Shown here: one piece after another, positions 8,421 through 17,963 of the stretch
Position numbering within the stretch: position 1 is the stretch's first letter
How the letters are laid out: each line of letters starts with the position of its first letter
Origin: Schlegelella_A sp963778525
GTDB lineage: Bacteria > Pseudomonadota > Gammaproteobacteria > Burkholderiales > Burkholderiaceae_C
Direction of reading: 5' to 3'
Assembly (NCBI GenBank): GCA_963778525.1
Contig: CAVZUJ010000001.1
Coordinates: 1,434,030 to 1,498,029, forward strand
Length of the DNA stretch: 64,000 nucleotides
Notes under the pieces: model-generated
What the model was told of the DNA's origin: nothing
The model's database searches: none
What the model saw: the letters and a program-made list of their open reading frames with translations, nothing else
Position numbers and translations under genes: made by a program

Positions 8421-9097
8421 CACGCGCAGCTGCGGCAAGCGGCTTCACCCTGATCGAGGTACTCGTGGCCCTGGTCGTGATGGCGATCATGTCGCTCATG
8501 GCGTGGCAAGGCGTCGATGGCATCGCCCGCACCCGCGAGGCCAATGAATCCCGTCTCGGGCAGACGATGCGCCTGCAAACCGTCATCTCGCAGTGGGAGC
8601 AGGATCTCGCTGCCGTGCAGGAAAGCACGGCCGTGCCCGCATTGACATGCGACGGCCAATCGGTGCGTTTGACGCGTCGCACGGATGGCGGCCTGCAGGT
8701 CGTGGCCTGGTCGTTGCGGCCGGACGCGAACGGCTCGATCTGGCAGCGCTGGGCCGGTCCGGCGGTCACGACCACGACGGCATTGCAGAACAGCTGGCTC
8801 GCGACCCAGCAGTTCCAGGGCAACGAGCCCGGCCAGCTGCGCGCTCTCGCAGGAATCGAGCAGTGGCAGGTCTACTTCTACCAGGGCAACGGCTGGGCCA
8901 ACTGCCAGTCCACCGGCAACATCGTCACGCCGGTTCCGGTCGCGCTACCGGCCTCCGGTTCGGCCCCTGCGCCGGCGGCGCCGCCGGTCGGACCGGCGAC
9001 CCAGGCGCTGCCCTCGGGCGTTCGCGTCGTGCTTGCCTTCGCGGCCGGCAGTGGTCTGTCGGGCAGCATCGTTCGCGACGTGTTGATCGCGCCATGA
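8417..9097 (+). CDS. gspJ: Type II secretion minor pseudopilin GspJ
   Basis: Tip-complex pseudopilin. The GTG start overlaps the preceding stop as GTGA. The prepilin site is SGFTLIEVLVALVVMAIMSLMAW, close to the N-terminus, followed by GVDGIARTREANESRL and the WEQDLAAVQ segment seen in GspJ. The 226-residue protein ends with SGLSGSIVRDVLIAP. A Pro/Ala-rich insertion of about 20 residues before the last strands is unusual but lies in a known variable loop. Confidence 0.92.
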   Translation: MTRAAAASGFTLIEVLVALVVMAIMSLMAWQGVDGIARTREANESRLGQTMRLQTVISQWEQDLAAVQESTAVPALTCDGQSVRLTRRTDGGLQVVAWSLRPDANGSIWQRWAGPAVTTTTALQNSWLATQQFQGNEPGQLRALAGIEQWQVYFYQGNGWANCQSTGNIVTPVPVALPASGSAPAPAAPPVGPATQALPSGVRVVLAFAAGSGLSGSIVRDVLIAP

Positions 9098-10107
9098 GTC
9101 GTGCGTTTCACCGACGCCGTGCGCGGCACGACCAGGCCGGTGCGGCCCTGCTCACGGCACTGATCATCGTCGCGCTCATCGCCACGCTCGCCACTTCGAT
9201 GATCTGGCAGCAATGGCGGGCGGTACAGGTCGAAGCAGCCGAGCGCTCGCGCACCCAATCGGCGTGGATTCTCGCCGGCGCCCTCGACTGGGCCCGCCTG
9301 ATCCTGCGTGAAGACGCGCGCAACGGCGGCATCGATCACCTCGGCGAACCTTGGGCCGTGCCGCTGGCCGAAGCCCGCCTGTCGACCTTTCTCGCTGCCG
9401 ACAAGTCGGACACCGACGACGCGCCCGACGCCTTTCTCTCGGGCGCCATCACCGATGCGCAGTCGCGCTACAACCTGACGAACCTGGTCAGCGGCGGCAA
9501 GGTCGATCCGGTCGAGCTGGCGGCCCTGCAAAGGCTTTGCGAAACGATCGGCCTGTCCGCCGATGTGGCCGTGAACATCGCAACCGGCTTTCGCAACGCA
9601 TCGCCGATCACGCCACCGACGTCAAGCGCAAGCGGCGCGGCTTCCGCCGTGCCGGGCACGGACACCGCGATCCCTGCGAATCCGCCGCTGCTGCCACGCT
9701 CGGTCGGCCAGCTGGTGTGGCTCGGGATCGATCCCGAGGTAGTGCGTGCGCTCGAGCCTTACGTCGTCATCCTGCCCGAGAAAACCTTCGTCAACGTCAA
9801 CACGGCACCGCGCGAGGTGCTCGTCGCCGCCATTGCTGGTCTTGACCTCGCCACCGCTGAGCGCATCGTTCAGTCGCGGCAACGCTCACCGCTGAAATCG
9901 GCGACCGACCTGCAGGCGCTGACGCCTTCGCTACCGGCAACCAGCTTCGACCACATCGCCGTCGGTTCGAACTTCTTCGAGGTCCGCGGCCGACTGCGCC
10001 TCGGCGAGGTCGTTCTCGAGCAGCGCTCGCTCGTGCAACGACGCGGCATCGACGTCTACGTGCTGCAAAGGGAACGGGTCTCCAGCCGCGAGCTCGCCAG
10101 TTCCTGA
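9094..10107 (+). CDS. gspK: Type II secretion minor pseudopilin GspK
   Basis: Large tip pseudopilin (337 aa) that caps the pseudopilus. It starts at 9094, where ATGA overlaps the gspJ stop. The N-terminus DQAGAALLTALIIVALIATLATS lacks the Glu at +5, as GspK does in all systems. The sequence AQSRYNLTNLV and the helix-hairpin-helix-like region FVNVNTAPREVLVAAIAGL are typical of the alpha-helical domain. A promoter-sized gap of 131 bases separates it from gspL. Confidence 0.92.
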   Translation: MSRAFHRRRARHDQAGAALLTALIIVALIATLATSMIWQQWRAVQVEAAERSRTQSAWILAGALDWARLILREDARNGGIDHLGEPWAVPLAEARLSTFLAADKSDTDDAPDAFLSGAITDAQSRYNLTNLVSGGKVDPVELAALQRLCETIGLSADVAVNIATGFRNASPITPPTSSASGAASAVPGTDTAIPANPPLLPRSVGQLVWLGIDPEVVRALEPYVVILPEKTFVNVNTAPREVLVAAIAGLDLATAERIVQSRQRSPLKSATDLQALTPSLPATSFDHIAVGSNFFEVRGRLRLGEVVLEQRSLVQRRGIDVYVLQRERVSSRELASS

Positions 10108-10238
10108 TTTCCCCCGGGGCATTGCCAAAGTGAGAAACAATTCTGCGAAGCCGCTACAACATACTGCCGTAAGTCCTTGATTGCCAAGGTTTTCATTTGG
10201 CGGCGACCTAAAATGAAGGTAGCCTCCCGCGCGCGCAC

Positions 10239-11504
10239 ATGTCGACCCTCGTCATTCAGCTTCCCGAGCACAAGCGGCTGCGCGCGCGCGCAGGCGTCGA
10301 GGCCGACTTCGATCCGGAGCGCCGGCGCGAATACGCGTACGTGACCAGCAGCGACGGCATCACCTTCGAAGCCCAGGGCCAGGCCGCTGCCGCCTTGTTG
10401 CCTCGGCGGGCACAGGTGATCGCGGTCGTGCGCGAGGCCGACGTCTCCTGGCATCGCATCACCTTGCCCAAGGCGCCGCCGGCGCGCCTGCGCGCGGCGC
10501 TCGTCGGCGTGCTCGAAGAGGCGCTGCTCGAAGAGCCCGAATCGATCCACCTCGCCGTGGCTCCCTTGGCGACCGCCGGGCAACCGACCTGGATCGCCGC
10601 CCTCGCTCGCGGCTGGCTGCAGGACGAGCTGGCGACTCTGCAACGCAGCGGCATCTTCGTCGACCGCGTCGTGCCGATGGCCTGGCCCGACGACCCGCCG
10701 ACCGGCCACTTTCACGCTGCCCATTTCGCCGACGGCGATTCGCAGCAAGGCGTGACCTTGACCTGGGCGAACACCGAGGGCGTCGCCACGGTGCGCATCG
10801 AGGGTGGCCTGGCGCGCGCGCTCGTGCCGACGCCAGCGCCCCCGGCGACCCGCTGGACCGCATCGCCGGCGGCGGCCGCGATCGCCGAGCAATGGCTGGA
10901 TTCCCCGGTCGCCGTCATGCCCGAAGAGCAGCGCCTGCTGCAGGCCGGACGCAGCCTCTGGAACCTTCGCCAGTTCGATCTGGCGCGCCGCACCCGCGGG
11001 GCGCGGGCGCTCGGCGACTGGCTGCGCGAGGCAATGAGCCCGGCCTGGCGGCCGGTGCGCATCGGCCTGGCGCTGTTCATCGCGGCCCAGATCGTCGGCC
11101 TCAATCTCTGGGCCTGGCATCAGCACAGTGCCGTGGAATCGCGACGCGCCGCGATCCGAACGCTCGTCAAGGCCAGCTATCCGCGCGTCAGCGACGCCGA
11201 TGTCCAGCGCGACGCGGGCGCGGTCATGTTGCGCGAGACGCAGGCCTTGCGCACGCTCGCCGGCAAACCGGGCGACACCGATCTCGAGCCGATGCTGCAA
11301 GCCGCATCGGCGGCCTGGCCACGCGATCGGCCGCCGGTGGAGAACCTCCGCTTCGAGCCGGGCAAGCTGACCTTGGCGGCGAACGGCTGGAGCGACACCC
11401 AGATCGAACAATTCCGCAGCGTTCTGCGCCAGTCCGGCTTTCAAGCCGACGCCGGCGAGGGTCGTCTGGTCGTCACGCGGGCCCGGGCCCGCAGCGCGGC
11501 GTAG
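10239..11504 (+). CDS. gspL: Type II secretion system protein GspL
   Basis: Inner-membrane protein that recruits the GspE ATPase. The 421-residue protein has an actin-like cytoplasmic domain (ITFEAQGQAAAALLPRRAQVIAVV, then HRITLPKAPPARLRAALVGVLEEALLEEPES), a membrane helix at roughly 270-290 (IGLALFIAAQIVGLNLWAW), and a periplasmic ferredoxin-like domain (NLRFEPGKLTLAANGWSD). Start ATG at 10239 matches family N-termini (MSTLVIQLPEHKRLR). Confidence 0.9.
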   Translation: MSTLVIQLPEHKRLRARAGVEADFDPERRREYAYVTSSDGITFEAQGQAAAALLPRRAQVIAVVREADVSWHRITLPKAPPARLRAALVGVLEEALLEEPESIHLAVAPLATAGQPTWIAALARGWLQDELATLQRSGIFVDRVVPMAWPDDPPTGHFHAAHFADGDSQQGVTLTWANTEGVATVRIEGGLARALVPTPAPPATRWTASPAAAAIAEQWLDSPVAVMPEEQRLLQAGRSLWNLRQFDLARRTRGARALGDWLREAMSPAWRPVRIGLALFIAAQIVGLNLWAWHQHSAVESRRAAIRTLVKASYPRVSDADVQRDAGAVMLRETQALRTLAGKPGDTDLEPMLQAASAAWPRDRPPVENLRFEPGKLTLAANGWSDTQIEQFRSVLRQSGFQADAGEGRLVVTRARARSAA

Positions 11505-11513
11505 GCGCTGGCG

Positions 11514-12035
11514 ATGGCAAGCGCCAACCCGGCCTTGGCCCTGCCGCCAGCGCGCAACGACGCGCGCGCGCAGGCCGGCCGCTTCTGGCAAGCGCGGGCG
11601 CCGCGCGAAAAGCAGCTGATCGTGGCCATGGCCGTCGCCGTCGGCGCCCTTCTTCTCTGGTGGATCGCGATCCAGCCGGCGCTTCGCACCTTGCGCGAAG
11701 CCGCGCTCGAGATCGATCGGCTCGAGCAGCAGACGCAGCAGGTGCAGCTCGCCGCCGCCGAGATGCAGACGCTGCGATCGACGTCGCCCGTGCCGACGGA
11801 GCAAGCGATGGCGGCCCTGCGCGCGGCGACGACACGTCTCGGCGACAAGGCCAGGATCTCGGTGCAAGGTGAACGTGCGACGCTCACCTTCACCGGCATC
11901 CCGGCCGAGGCTTTGGGTATCTGGCTGAGTGAAGCCCGTAACGCCGCGCGCGCCCGGCCGCTCGAGGCGCAGATGATCAAGTCCGGCGCCGGCTACAACG
12001 GATCGATCACCGTCAGCGTCGGGAGCGCGACGTGA
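11514..12035 (+). CDS. gspM: Type II secretion system protein GspM
   Basis: Small bitopic inner-membrane partner of GspL (173 aa). It has a short cytoplasmic N-terminus with FWQARAPREKQLI, one membrane helix (VAMAVAVGALLLWWIAIQPAL) and a periplasmic ferredoxin-like domain including ALGIWLSEAR. It begins nine bases after gspL and its TGA overlaps the gspN start as GTGA. Confidence 0.88.
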   Translation: MASANPALALPPARNDARAQAGRFWQARAPREKQLIVAMAVAVGALLLWWIAIQPALRTLREAALEIDRLEQQTQQVQLAAAEMQTLRSTSPVPTEQAMAALRAATTRLGDKARISVQGERATLTFTGIPAEALGIWLSEARNAARARPLEAQMIKSGAGYNGSITVSVGSAT

Positions 12036-12919
12036 TCGGACGCAGGCGCAAGCGCCAGCCCTGGAGCAGCACGGTCGCCGGCAGCGCCTGGAGCGAGTCG
12101 ACACTCGCCGAGCAGACCTGGGAAGTCGAACGCGGTGGCGCGGTGCGCTGGGCCATCGCCGGCGTGCTCGCCGGCGTGCTCGCCGGACTCGTCCTCTTCG
12201 CGCCCGCCGCCTGGCTGGCGCAATACGTCGCCGGGGCGACAAATCAGCGCCTGATCCTTGCGGACGCCCAGGGCACGATCTGGTCCGGCAGCGCCGTGCC
12301 CGTGCTCGCCGGCGGCGCAGGAAGCCGCGACGCCAGCAGCCTGCCCGGCCGCCTCGAGTGGACACTCTCGCCCCGGCTCTACGGGCTCGAGCTCGCGGCC
12401 CGCGAGGCATGCTGCATCAATGGCACCTTGCTGATCCAGGTGCGCCCGGGTCTCGGCCGGATCAAGGCCACGCTTGTGCCCGCAAGCAATGCCGTCGGAC
12501 AGTGGCCGAGCGCCTGGCTGAGCGGCTACGGCACGCCGCTCAACACGTTGCAGCTCGGCGGCACGTTTCGCCTGGTCTCGCCGGGCTTCACGATCGAGCA
12601 GGTCGAGGGTCGCTGGCGCCTCGACGGCCGCATCGACCTGGAACTCGAGAGCGTGTCTTCGCGTCTGAGCACCCTCGACAGGCTGGGCAACTACCGCGTG
12701 ACGCTGACGGGCGGCTCGGGCGCAAACGGCGCGACGCTGCTTTCCCTGTCCACGCAAAGCGGGGCGCTGCAGCTTTCGGGCGACGGCACCTGGGGTCCCG
12801 GTGGCGTGAAATTCCGAGGCGAGGCTCGTTCGGCGACGGCGGACGAGGCGGCACTCTCGAACCTGCTCAATATCATCGGTCGACGCGACGGCGCGCGGTC
12901 GATCATCTCGATCGGATGA
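12032..12919 (+). CDS. gspN: Type II secretion system protein GspN
   Basis: Accessory inner-membrane protein of the system, present in only some T2SS. The 295-residue product has one membrane helix (WAIAGVLAGVLAGLVLFAPAAWLAQYV) and the GspN pattern LILADAQGTIWSGSA followed by LPGRLEWTLSPR. GTG start at 12032 overlaps the gspM stop. Its own stop overlaps the gspD ATG (ATGA at 12916). Confidence 0.88.
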   Translation: MIGRRRKRQPWSSTVAGSAWSESTLAEQTWEVERGGAVRWAIAGVLAGVLAGLVLFAPAAWLAQYVAGATNQRLILADAQGTIWSGSAVPVLAGGAGSRDASSLPGRLEWTLSPRLYGLELAAREACCINGTLLIQVRPGLGRIKATLVPASNAVGQWPSAWLSGYGTPLNTLQLGGTFRLVSPGFTIEQVEGRWRLDGRIDLELESVSSRLSTLDRLGNYRVTLTGGSGANGATLLSLSTQSGALQLSGDGTWGPGGVKFRGEARSATADEAALSNLLNIIGRRDGARSIISIG

Positions 12920-15201
12920 ACATGACTTCAACGCGCCCCAGGCGCAAGTTCGCGGCGGCCAGAGCCGGCGCCGCGGTGCTAACGGCGGCATTGCTGGTCG
13001 CCTCGCTGCCGCTGCCTGCCGCACCGGCCACGCCGCCGTCACCACGTTTTCGCGGCGAGCCCGTGACGCTGAATTTCGTCAACGCCGACATCGAAGGCGT
13101 GACACGGGCGATGGCGGCGATCCTGCGCCAGCAATTCATCGTCGATCCGCGCGTCAAGGGCACGATGACGCTCTACAGCGAAGATCCGCTGACCCCGAAC
13201 GAGGCCTATCTCAATTTCCTGGCCGGCCTGCGCGGCCTGGGCTTCACGGTGGTCGAAGTCGGCGGCCTGTTCAAGGTCGTTCCGGAAGCCGACGCCAAGC
13301 TGCAGACCGGCACGGTGTCGATCGACGGCGTGTCGCGTCGCGGCGATCAGGTCATCACCCAGATCTTCCGCCTCCAGCACGAGAACGCCAACAGCCTGGC
13401 GCCGGTGCTGCGGCCGCTGATCACGCCGAACAACACGATCAACGCCAACCCGAGCAACAACACGCTGGTCATCACCGACTACGCCGACAACCTGCAGCGC
13501 ATTGCCAAGATCATCGCGGCGATGGACATCCCGGCCAGCGGCGATGTCGAGGTGATCCCGCTGCGCTACGCCGTCGCGTCCGACGTGGCGCCGCTGATCC
13601 AGCGCCTCACCGACAACCCGACGACGGGCGGTGCGCCGGCGGCGGCCGCAGGCGGCTCGAGCGGTTCGATGATCCTGGTCGAACCGCGCACCAACTCATT
13701 GATCGTGCGCAGCGCCAACGCGAGCAAGCTGTCGAGCATCCGTTCGCTGGTGGCCAAGCTCGACCTGCCGCCCATCGGCGGCGAAGGCGCCGGCAATATC
13801 TGGGTCGTCCATCTCAACAACGCCGACGTCACCAAGCTGGCGACGGTGCTGCGGGCCGCGTTCAGTGCTGCGTCGGGCGGCGGCGGCTCGGGTGGAGGCG
13901 GAGGGGGAGGCAACACGCCGACGACGAATCCGCTCAGCACCAATGCGCCGGGCGCCGGCGGCACCGCCAACGCGACGGGCGGGGCCGCGGCGCCGGTGAC
14001 GGCGTCGGCCGGCCCCTCGACCGGCGGCTTCATCCAGGCCGACCCCGCCACCAACTCGCTGATCATCAGCGCGCCGGAGCCGCTCTACCGTCAGGTGCGG
14101 GCGATGATCGACAAGCTCGACACGCGCCGGGCCCAGGTCTACATCGAGAGCCTGATCGTCGAGGTCACCGGCGACAACGCCGCCAACTTCGGCTTCCAGT
14201 GGCAAGGTCTCCTGGCCAACAGCAGCAATACCAACGGCATCATCGCGCAGACCAACTTCGGCACCACCGGCAACCTGCTCAACATCACGCAGGCGCAGTT
14301 CGCCGGCGGCAGCGCGGGCGGCGCCACGGGCGCGGCCGGCATTTCGCTCGGCGAAGGCCTCAACATCGGGCTGATCCACAACTTCTTCGGCGTCTACGGC
14401 CTGGCCGCGATCGCCAACATCCTGCAGAGCCAGACCAACACCAACATCGCCTCGACGCCGAACCTGGTGACCCTCGACAACGAGGAAGCAAAGATCGTCG
14501 TCGGCAGCAACGTCCCGTTCGTCACCGGCCAGTACACCAATACCGGCACGGCCGGCGCCCTGAGCAGCCCGTTCCAGACGATCGAGCGCAAGGACGTCGG
14601 CATCACGCTGCGCATCCGGCCGCAGATCGGCGAGAACGGCACCATCCGGATGACGATCTTCCAGGAGTCGTCGAGCCTGTCGGCGCTCGTGGCACCGGGC
14701 ACGTCGAACGCCGGGCCGTCGACCGACAAGCGTTCGATCGAGACCAACGTCGTCGTCGACGATGGCCAGATCCTCGTCCTCGGCGGCCTGATCGAGGACA
14801 AGTACACGGAGAACCGCACGAAGATCCCGCTCCTCGGCGACATCCCGTATCTCGGCGCGCTGTTTCGCAGCGAGAGCCGCGAGAAGACGCGCACCAACCT
14901 GATGGTCTTCCTGCGGCCGGTCGTGATGCGCGACGTCGATACCTCGAACCGGATCTCGAACGAACACTACGACCAGATCCGCTCGTTCCAGCAAGCGGTG
15001 CAGCCGACGCCCAGCGGGCTGGTGCCGATCAACGAGTCGCCGATCATCGCGCCCCGACCGAAGGTGGAATCGCAGGAGCACCCGCTCGCGGCGCCGCAGA
15101 GCTCGCCCGGAACCACGCGCGGCGCGGCGCTGCCCCCGAAACAGCCGCCGGTCGAGTCGGCAGAGCCCGCTTCGGCGCCCGCCTCGGCGGCGAGCAACTG
15201 A
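12916..15201 (+). CDS. gspD: Type II secretion outer-membrane secretin GspD
   Basis: Forms the outer-membrane channel of the secretion machine. The 761-residue precursor has a signal peptide ending near LPAAPA, an N0 domain (VTLNFVNADIEGVTRAMAAI), three N1-N3 repeats marked by NTLVITDYADN, TNSLIVRSANASK and TNSLIISAPE, and the secretin domain with VPFVTGQY and LVVFLRPVV-like strands (LMVFLRPVVMRDV). A Gly/Ser/Thr-rich insertion (about residues 315-360) lies within the N3 region, as in other secretins. The C-terminus is a Pro-rich tail. The start at 12916 overlaps the gspN stop; the frame is open upstream but that part is the gspN shadow. Confidence 0.95.
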   Translation: MNMTSTRPRRKFAAARAGAAVLTAALLVASLPLPAAPATPPSPRFRGEPVTLNFVNADIEGVTRAMAAILRQQFIVDPRVKGTMTLYSEDPLTPNEAYLNFLAGLRGLGFTVVEVGGLFKVVPEADAKLQTGTVSIDGVSRRGDQVITQIFRLQHENANSLAPVLRPLITPNNTINANPSNNTLVITDYADNLQRIAKIIAAMDIPASGDVEVIPLRYAVASDVAPLIQRLTDNPTTGGAPAAAAGGSSGSMILVEPRTNSLIVRSANASKLSSIRSLVAKLDLPPIGGEGAGNIWVVHLNNADVTKLATVLRAAFSAASGGGGSGGGGGGGNTPTTNPLSTNAPGAGGTANATGGAAAPVTASAGPSTGGFIQADPATNSLIISAPEPLYRQVRAMIDKLDTRRAQVYIESLIVEVTGDNAANFGFQWQGLLANSSNTNGIIAQTNFGTTGNLLNITQAQFAGGSAGGATGAAGISLGEGLNIGLIHNFFGVYGLAAIANILQSQTNTNIASTPNLVTLDNEEAKIVVGSNVPFVTGQYTNTGTAGALSSPFQTIERKDVGITLRIRPQIGENGTIRMTIFQESSSLSALVAPGTSNAGPSTDKRSIETNVVVDDGQILVLGGLIEDKYTENRTKIPLLGDIPYLGALFRSESREKTRTNLMVFLRPVVMRDVDTSNRISNEHYDQIRSFQQAVQPTPSGLVPINESPIIAPRPKVESQEHPLAAPQSSPGTTRGAALPPKQPPVESAEPASAPASAASN

Positions 15202-15208
15202 GCGACGC

Positions 15209-16630
15209 ATGGGTGCGCGCCATCCCCTGCCCTACGCCTTCGCCAAGGCGCACACCGTCCTGCTCGAGGACGACGGCGCGCGCCTGACGCTATGGGCGCC
15301 GGAGACCGTGGCGCTGCCGGCGCTTTCGGAAGTGCTTCGCCTCTACGACGTCGATGCCTTCGAGCGCGAGTCGGCCAGCACGCTGGTCGGTCGCATTGCC
15401 GCCGCGTATGCAGGCGGCGAATCGAGCGCGGCGATGGTCATCGGCGAAGTGGAGAGCTCGGTCGATCTCTCGCGCATGATGCAGGAGCTGCCGGCGATCG
15501 AAGACCTGCTCGAGGCCTCGAACGACGCACCGATCATCCGCATGCTCAACGCGCTGCTCACACAGGCCGCGAAAGACGGCGCCAGCGACATCCACATCGA
15601 GCCCTACGAGCGTTCGAGCTCGGTCCGCTTTCGCGTCGACGGCACCTTGCGCGAAGTGGTGCAGCCGAACAAGGCGCTGCACGCGGCGCTCGTTTCGCGC
15701 CTGAAGATCATGGCCGAGCTCGACATCGCCGAGCGCCGGCTGCCGCAGGACGGCCGCATCTCGCTGCGCATCGGCGGCCGACCGGTCGACGTGCGCGTCT
15801 CGACCCTGCCTTCGGCGCACGGCGAACGCGCCGTCTTGCGGCTGCTCGACAAGGCCGAGTCGAAGTTCACGCTCGAAGGACTGGGCATGAGCGGCGACGT
15901 GCTGGCGAGCTTCGACAAGCTCATCAAGCAGCCGCACGGCATCATTCTCGTCACCGGCCCGACCGGCTCGGGCAAGACGACCACGCTCTATGCCTCGCTC
16001 GGGCGCGTCGATACGGCGGGCACCAACATCCTCACGGTCGAGGACCCGGTCGAATACGAGCTCGGCGGCATCGGCCAGACGCAGGTCAACGCCAAGATCG
16101 ACCTCACCTTCGCCAAGGCGCTGCGCGCCATCCTCCGCCAGGATCCGGACGTGATCATGATCGGCGAGATCCGCGACTACGAGACGGCGCAGATCGCGAT
16201 CCAGGCGTCGCTGACGGGCCACCTCGTGCTGGCGACCGTGCACACCAACGACGCACCGAGCACGGTCACGCGGATGATCGACATGGGCGTCGAGCCCTTC
16301 CTGCTGTCGTCGAGCCTGATCGGCGTGCTGGCGCAGCGGCTGGTGCGAAAGCTCTGCGTCCATTGCCGCAAGCTCGGCGCGCTGAACCGCTACCACCCTG
16401 TCGGCTGCGAGCACTGCGCGATGACCGGCTACAAGGGCCGTACCGGCGTCTACGAGCTGATGATGGTCGACGACCAGATCCAGGCGCTGATCCACGGCCG
16501 AGCCGCCGAAGCGCAGATCTTCGCCGCGGCGGAAGCATCGGGGCTGCGCTCGATGCGCGAAGACGGCGAGCGGCTGGTCAGCGAAGGCGTGACCTCTGCC
16601 GAAGAAGTGATGCGCGTCACGCGCGAATAA
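15209..16630 (+). CDS. gspE: Type II secretion ATPase GspE
   Basis: Cytoplasmic hexameric ATPase that drives pseudopilus assembly (473 aa). Walker A is GPTGSGKTTTLYASL, the Asp box is EDPVEYELGGIGQTQVN, Walker B lies in RQDPDVIMIGEIRD, and the His box is LVLATVHTNDAPSTV. The zinc-binding tetracysteine motif is present as CVHC and, 22 residues later, CEHC. The N1E domain that binds GspL precedes. It starts seven bases after the gspD stop. Confidence 0.96.
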   Translation: MGARHPLPYAFAKAHTVLLEDDGARLTLWAPETVALPALSEVLRLYDVDAFERESASTLVGRIAAAYAGGESSAAMVIGEVESSVDLSRMMQELPAIEDLLEASNDAPIIRMLNALLTQAAKDGASDIHIEPYERSSSVRFRVDGTLREVVQPNKALHAALVSRLKIMAELDIAERRLPQDGRISLRIGGRPVDVRVSTLPSAHGERAVLRLLDKAESKFTLEGLGMSGDVLASFDKLIKQPHGIILVTGPTGSGKTTTLYASLGRVDTAGTNILTVEDPVEYELGGIGQTQVNAKIDLTFAKALRAILRQDPDVIMIGEIRDYETAQIAIQASLTGHLVLATVHTNDAPSTVTRMIDMGVEPFLLSSSLIGVLAQRLVRKLCVHCRKLGALNRYHPVGCEHCAMTGYKGRTGVYELMMVDDQIQALIHGRAAEAQIFAAAEASGLRSMREDGERLVSEGVTSAEEVMRVTRE

Positions 16631-16634
16631 GCCC

Positions 16635-17849
16635 GTGCCGGCCTTCCGTTTCGAGGCGCTCGACGCGCTCGGCAAGTCGACGAGCGGCCTGCTCGAGGCC
16701 GACAACGCGCGCGCCGCGCGTTCGCAGCTGCGGGCCCAGTCGCTGGTACCGCTCGCGGTCTCGCAGGTGGCGTCTGCCGGCACGGCCAAGGCCGGCTTTC
16801 GCCTGCGCGGCCGGGTCTTCAACTCGACCGGACTTGCGGTCTGGACGCGCCAGCTGGCCGGCCTGGTCGGCTCCGGCCTGCCGCTCGAGCGCGCGCTCAC
16901 CGCCCTCGGCGACGAGGCCGAGGACAACGAGCAGCGCGAGCTCGTGGCGCACCTGCGCAGCGAGGTCAACTCCGGCGCGCCGTTCGCCCAGGCACTCGCC
17001 AGCGCGCCGCGCGAGTTCGACGACATCTATCGCGGCGTCGTCGGCGCCGGCGAGCAGAGCGGTGCGCTCGGCACGGTGCTCGAGCGCCTCGCCGACGACC
17101 TCGAGGCACGCCAGGAGCTGAAGGGCCGCCTGATCGGCGCCACGCTGTACCCGGCAATCGTCTCGTGCATCGCCGTCGTCATCATCATCTTTCTCGTCAC
17201 CTACGTCGTGCCGCAGGTGGCCACCGTCTTCACCAGCTCGAAGCGGGCATTGCCGATCCTGACCCAGATCATGATGGCCGTCAGCGGCTTTCTGCGCAGC
17301 TGGGGCTGGCTCGTCGTCATCGCGATCGCCGCCGCGGTGGGCCTGCTGATGCTCAGCCTGCGCAACGAAGACTTCCGCCAGCGCTTCGACGCCGGCTGGC
17401 TCAACCTGCCGCTGGTCGGGCGCCTGGCGCGCGGCTACAACGCGGCGCGCTTCGCCGGTACGCTGGCGATGCTCGCCGGCGCCGGCGTGCCGATCCTGAA
17501 GGCGCTGCAGGCGGCGTCCGAGACCCTCTCGAACCGCGCCATGCGCGCCGATGCGATGGATGCGCTGGTGCAGGTCCGTGAAGGCGCGCCCCTGGCCTCG
17601 GCGCTCGCCGGCAAGAAGCGCTTCCCGGGCATCCTCGCGATGTTCGCGCGCCTCGGCGAGCAGACCGGACAGCTGCCGGTGATGCTCGACCGCGCGGCCA
17701 GGCAGCTCTCGGCCGAAGTGCAGCGGCGTGCGCTGCAGATGGCGACGATCCTCGAACCCTTGCTGATCGTCGGCATGGGCGGCGTGGTGATGATGATCGT
17801 GCTGGCGGTGCTGATGCCGATCATCCAGTTGAACAGCTTCGTCAAATGA
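16635..17849 (+). CDS. gspF: Type II secretion inner-membrane protein GspF
   Basis: Polytopic platform protein (404 aa) with two repeated cytoplasmic GspF domains and three membrane helices (IVSCIAVVIIIFLVTYVVPQV, VVIAIAAAVGLLMLSL and the last GMGGVVMMIVLAVLMPII). The typical VWTRQLAGLVGSGLPLERALTAL and FAGTLAMLAGAGVPILKAL repeats are both seen. GTG start at 16635, four bases after gspE. It is the last gene of the operon, so this operon order is G-H/I-J-K-L-M-N-D-E-F. Confidence 0.95.
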   Translation: MPAFRFEALDALGKSTSGLLEADNARAARSQLRAQSLVPLAVSQVASAGTAKAGFRLRGRVFNSTGLAVWTRQLAGLVGSGLPLERALTALGDEAEDNEQRELVAHLRSEVNSGAPFAQALASAPREFDDIYRGVVGAGEQSGALGTVLERLADDLEARQELKGRLIGATLYPAIVSCIAVVIIIFLVTYVVPQVATVFTSSKRALPILTQIMMAVSGFLRSWGWLVVIAIAAAVGLLMLSLRNEDFRQRFDAGWLNLPLVGRLARGYNAARFAGTLAMLAGAGVPILKALQAASETLSNRAMRADAMDALVQVREGAPLASALAGKKRFPGILAMFARLGEQTGQLPVMLDRAARQLSAEVQRRALQMATILEPLLIVGMGGVVMMIVLAVLMPIIQLNSFVK

Positions 17850-17875
17850 CGAAGCGGTTCAGCTGGCGCTGACAG

Positions 17876-17935
17876 GGTCGCACCCTCCCCGCTTCGCTCC
17901 CCTCCCGCCGGGCGGGAGGGGCGGACGCCTTCGAC
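17876..17935 (+). repeat. GC-rich intergenic hairpin element (likely terminator for the gsp operon)
   Basis: Contains a perfect inverted repeat CCCCTCCCGCC / GGCGGGAGGGG (17899-17921) preceded by CCCTCCCCGCTTCGCTC. This composition recalls the short dispersed hairpin repeats found between Burkholderiales genes. It directly follows gspF but has no T run, so termination is inferred only from position. Confidence 0.5.
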
Positions 17936-17963
17936 GTCCCTTGTCGGCTCGTATCATCCTTCG

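Noticed and set aside
10056..12410. Minus-strand open frame of 784 codons opposite gspL-gspN.
   Set aside because: It is Arg/Gly-rich shadow sequence caused by high GC; the plus strand holds three recognisable gsp genes with overlapping starts and stops.
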